Positions 62,574-64,000 of a DNA stretch of 64,000 nt are shown here, in pieces. This DNA is from Phormidium willei BDU 130791 (GTDB lineage Bacteria; Cyanobacteriota; Cyanobacteriia; Cyanobacteriales; Geitlerinemataceae). The stretch is from NCBI GenBank assembly GCA_001637315.1, contig LSZA01000001.1:62001-126000 (forward strand), given 5' to 3'. The notes beneath the pieces were generated by a model that saw nothing but the letters and a program-made list of their open reading frames with translations, was not told the DNA's origin and ran no database searches. The position numbers were made by a program, and so were the translations under genes. Position 1 is the first letter of the stretch, and every line of letters begins with the position of its first letter.

Positions 62574-62768
62574 GTCGATTTACCTAAATTCAGGCGAATA
62601 GTCATGAATGAATAGAGTGGTGGTTAATGAGGTATGGTCACTTTTAAGATGACTCACAATGAAATTTATAGACTGTCAACCTCGACCAACTCTGCACAAT
62701 CAATCAAGTATTATTCATTGCATTTTTAAACCAAACGGGAATAGCAAACATGAGTCCATTTTGTGATC
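62574..62768 (-). other. Upstream region of the RTX operon
   Basis: This non-coding stretch should hold the RTX operon promoter on the minus strand. I see no leader-peptide copy here and no clear operator. Confidence 0.35.
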
Positions 62769-62823
62769 TACGAAAAATTACGCACACCTGTATTTATTTT
62801 TTGTTGTTTGCGTATTTTTCGTA
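62769..62823. repeat. 55-bp inverted repeat between the RTX operon and the vMAP-like gene
   Basis: TACGAAAAATTACGCA (62769-62784) faces TTGCGTATTTTTCGTA (62808-62823). The arms match except for one extra base. It is AT-rich with a 23-base loop. It lies between divergent promoters, so it is more likely an operator or a mobile-element relic than a terminator. Confidence 0.65.
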
Positions 62824-63030
62824 AAACTGTCAAGATATCATGGCAATTCCACAGAGTCCAGAATTAAGGCGACAAGACATCATACGGCGATCGCCCCAGT
62901 GCTTGCTTTGACTCCAAAATCGCTGAACTTCCCTCGAATGAAGCATTGCCAAGATATCTCCAACCCTTTCGTCCAAAAGACTACCATAGGTATATAGGGG
63001 TCACTGCCTAAACTTATTGAACTGTTATTG

Positions 63031-63112
63031 AAAAGTCAGAAAAAGTCAGTTGCGCACATTAACTTCATAAAAAAGTCGGAGAAAGTCTGCTAAACTGGAG
63101 CCAATTTAAGTC
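63031..63112 (+). promoter_or_regulatory. AAGTC direct repeats in the promoter of the vMAP-like gene
   Basis: AAGTC occurs at 63033, 63043, 63073, 63083 and 63108, four of them in the longer form AAAGTC(A/G/T)G. The pairs are 10 bp apart and the two pairs 40 bp apart, so they lie on one face of the helix. A possible -10 (TAAACT, 63091-63096) lies just after the second pair. This looks like an operator array for an unknown regulator. Confidence 0.55.
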
Positions 63113-63126
63113 AGGTGGTTCATATT

Positions 63127-64000
63127 ATGGAGAACAACCGAGAGATTGCTCGCGCCCTTGCCTACATTAACCAGACTCTCACCGAGCATGAAGGAACAGT
63201 CCTCACGAATGCCCAGGTAATTGTCATTCGAGGATCCATTAAAAATTGGACATATGCAAAGATGTCCAATGACTGCCCACCCCACCACCACCAGAACTAT
63301 TTAAAAGACATCGGTAGCCAACTCTGGAAAAAGCTCGAAAACTATTGGGGCGTAACAGTTAAAAAGTCTCAAATCCGCACTGTCATTGACGAACAACTTC
63401 GACAAAATTCCTTACCTGACCCGGCAGTTTCAACAGCCTCAGCGACGTTACTATCACAGCGATATCAATGGCATAATGCCTTCAAACCCATATTGCTCAG
63501 AGCTTCGGACTATCACGACTGGCTTCCGGGTTATCACGAAGAATCCGACTTAGAGGCTTACAAACAGGCACTTTCAGAGAATTTTGCACAGTTGCAATAT
63601 CTCGATCGCTACGAAGAAGTCCGCCAGCAATGGCAAGAGGTTCGAGGTATCGTCCATGTCTACGATTGGTCAGACCTACGTCACAATACTCTGACTTGGT
63701 TGCTCAATCGCGCTAAAAATCTGGGAGCATCCAAGTGGATCTGGCTCCATCACAGCGAACTCGCCTGGGGGAAGAGTGTCAGCGGCTATCCTGGGGCCGA
63801 CGCAGAGAGCCTCGAAGAAATGGAAACCCTATGGAAACAAGTTCCCTCAGTCTGTGTTTCGCCACTCGCCCAGTTGGAACTGCTCATTGATCTATGCGCT
63901 ACAACGCTTGCCCTCAGACGATTTAACGAAACGGATCGTTGGTTGTACGAAGCTAAGTCTATCTCTGAGGGAATCTCTGCTAACACTTGCGATCGCCGTT
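63127..64000 (+). CDS. vWA-MoxR-associated-type protein, N-terminal part (runs off the window)
   Basis: The frame is open from MENNREIARALAYINQTL to the window edge (291 codons). Residues about 18-95 (TVLTNAQVIVIRGSIKNWTY, then HHHQNYLKDIGSQLWKKLEN and VKKSQIRTVIDEQL) match the N-terminal helical domain of cyanobacterial vWA-MoxR-associated and related NTPase conflict proteins. Later parts resemble the linker ahead of an NTPase or TPR region (LIDLCATTLALRRFNETDRW). In such proteins this domain leads to an effector or NTPase domain, which would lie beyond the edge. AGGTGG precedes the ATG. Confidence 0.65.
   Translation, partial: MENNREIARALAYINQTLTEHEGTVLTNAQVIVIRGSIKNWTYAKMSNDCPPHHHQNYLKDIGSQLWKKLENYWGVTVKKSQIRTVIDEQLRQNSLPDPAVSTASATLLSQRYQWHNAFKPILLRASDYHDWLPGYHEESDLEAYKQALSENFAQLQYLDRYEEVRQQWQEVRGIVHVYDWSDLRHNTLTWLLNRAKNLGASKWIWLHHSELAWGKSVSGYPGADAESLEEMETLWKQVPSVCVSPLAQLELLIDLCATTLALRRFNETDRWLYEAKSISEGISANTCDRR

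Overview
The window is a stretch of cyanobacterial chromosome. The evidence is a phycobilisome core gene (apcF), a ferredoxin-thioredoxin reductase catalytic subunit, the suf operon with its repressor SufR, a one-helix high-light-inducible protein, Ycf35, BioU-type biotin synthesis, very many GCGATCGC (HIP1-like) octamers and heptameric tandem repeats. The gene set and repeat load suggest a filamentous, non-heterocystous (Oscillatoriales-type) cyanobacterium. The genus is not determined.

Region 1 (1-11.9 kb) is mostly on the minus strand. A 1394-bp tnpB-carrying IS200/IS605-type element sits without a target duplication inside a gene for an Rpn-type nuclease. After it come a DUF3352 protein, a zinc-ribbon membrane protein, TPR and NPDVA-repeat proteins, pheT and a DUF262/DUF1524 nuclease.

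Region 2 (12-21 kb) holds core nitrogen, light and Fe-S genes. glnA has an NtcA box and a clear terminator. It is divergent from apcF. The sufB-sufC-sufD-sufS cluster is preceded by ftrC. Two exact CAAC-N6-GTTG SufR boxes lie between ftrC and the divergent sufR.

Region 3 (21-41.7 kb) is mainly housekeeping and conserved unknown genes on the plus strand: NUDIX, TrhO, an O-methyltransferase, DUF1995, rfbB, a large sensor kinase, a GntR regulator, an Rrf2 regulator with cysK, DnaJ, and an hli gene with a perfect HLR1 (RpaB) element on its -10. It also holds a nucleoside transporter and a DUF2887 gene whose 3' end has been duplicated together with a REP-like hairpin.

Region 4 (42-51.2 kb) is a surface-glycan block: two multi-span membrane proteins, two sugar-nucleotide epimerases, a GtrA-GT2 fusion and a methyltransferase. 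bioU lies within it.

Region 5 (51.3-54.4 kb) carries DUF2997, ycf35 and ferredoxin, then Uma2, a gamma-glutamylcyclotransferase-like gene and a decayed REP-associated transposase.

Region 6 (54.4-62.6 kb) is the most unusual part. It is a minus-strand block of exported proteins: two RTX-repeat proteins, a COP23 protein, two trypsin-like proteases and a Cys/His-motif protein. Two tiny ORFs, each preceded by a strong ribosome binding site and both beginning M-(K/R)-IMKRDRSPP, stand directly upstream of the COP23 gene and of one RTX gene. Their differences are synonymous or conservative, so they look like translated leader peptides. A 39-codon ORF also bridges the COP23 and protease genes.

The window ends inside a large gene that starts with a vWA-MoxR-associated-type N-terminal domain. 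Its promoter carries AAGTC repeats at near-helical spacing.
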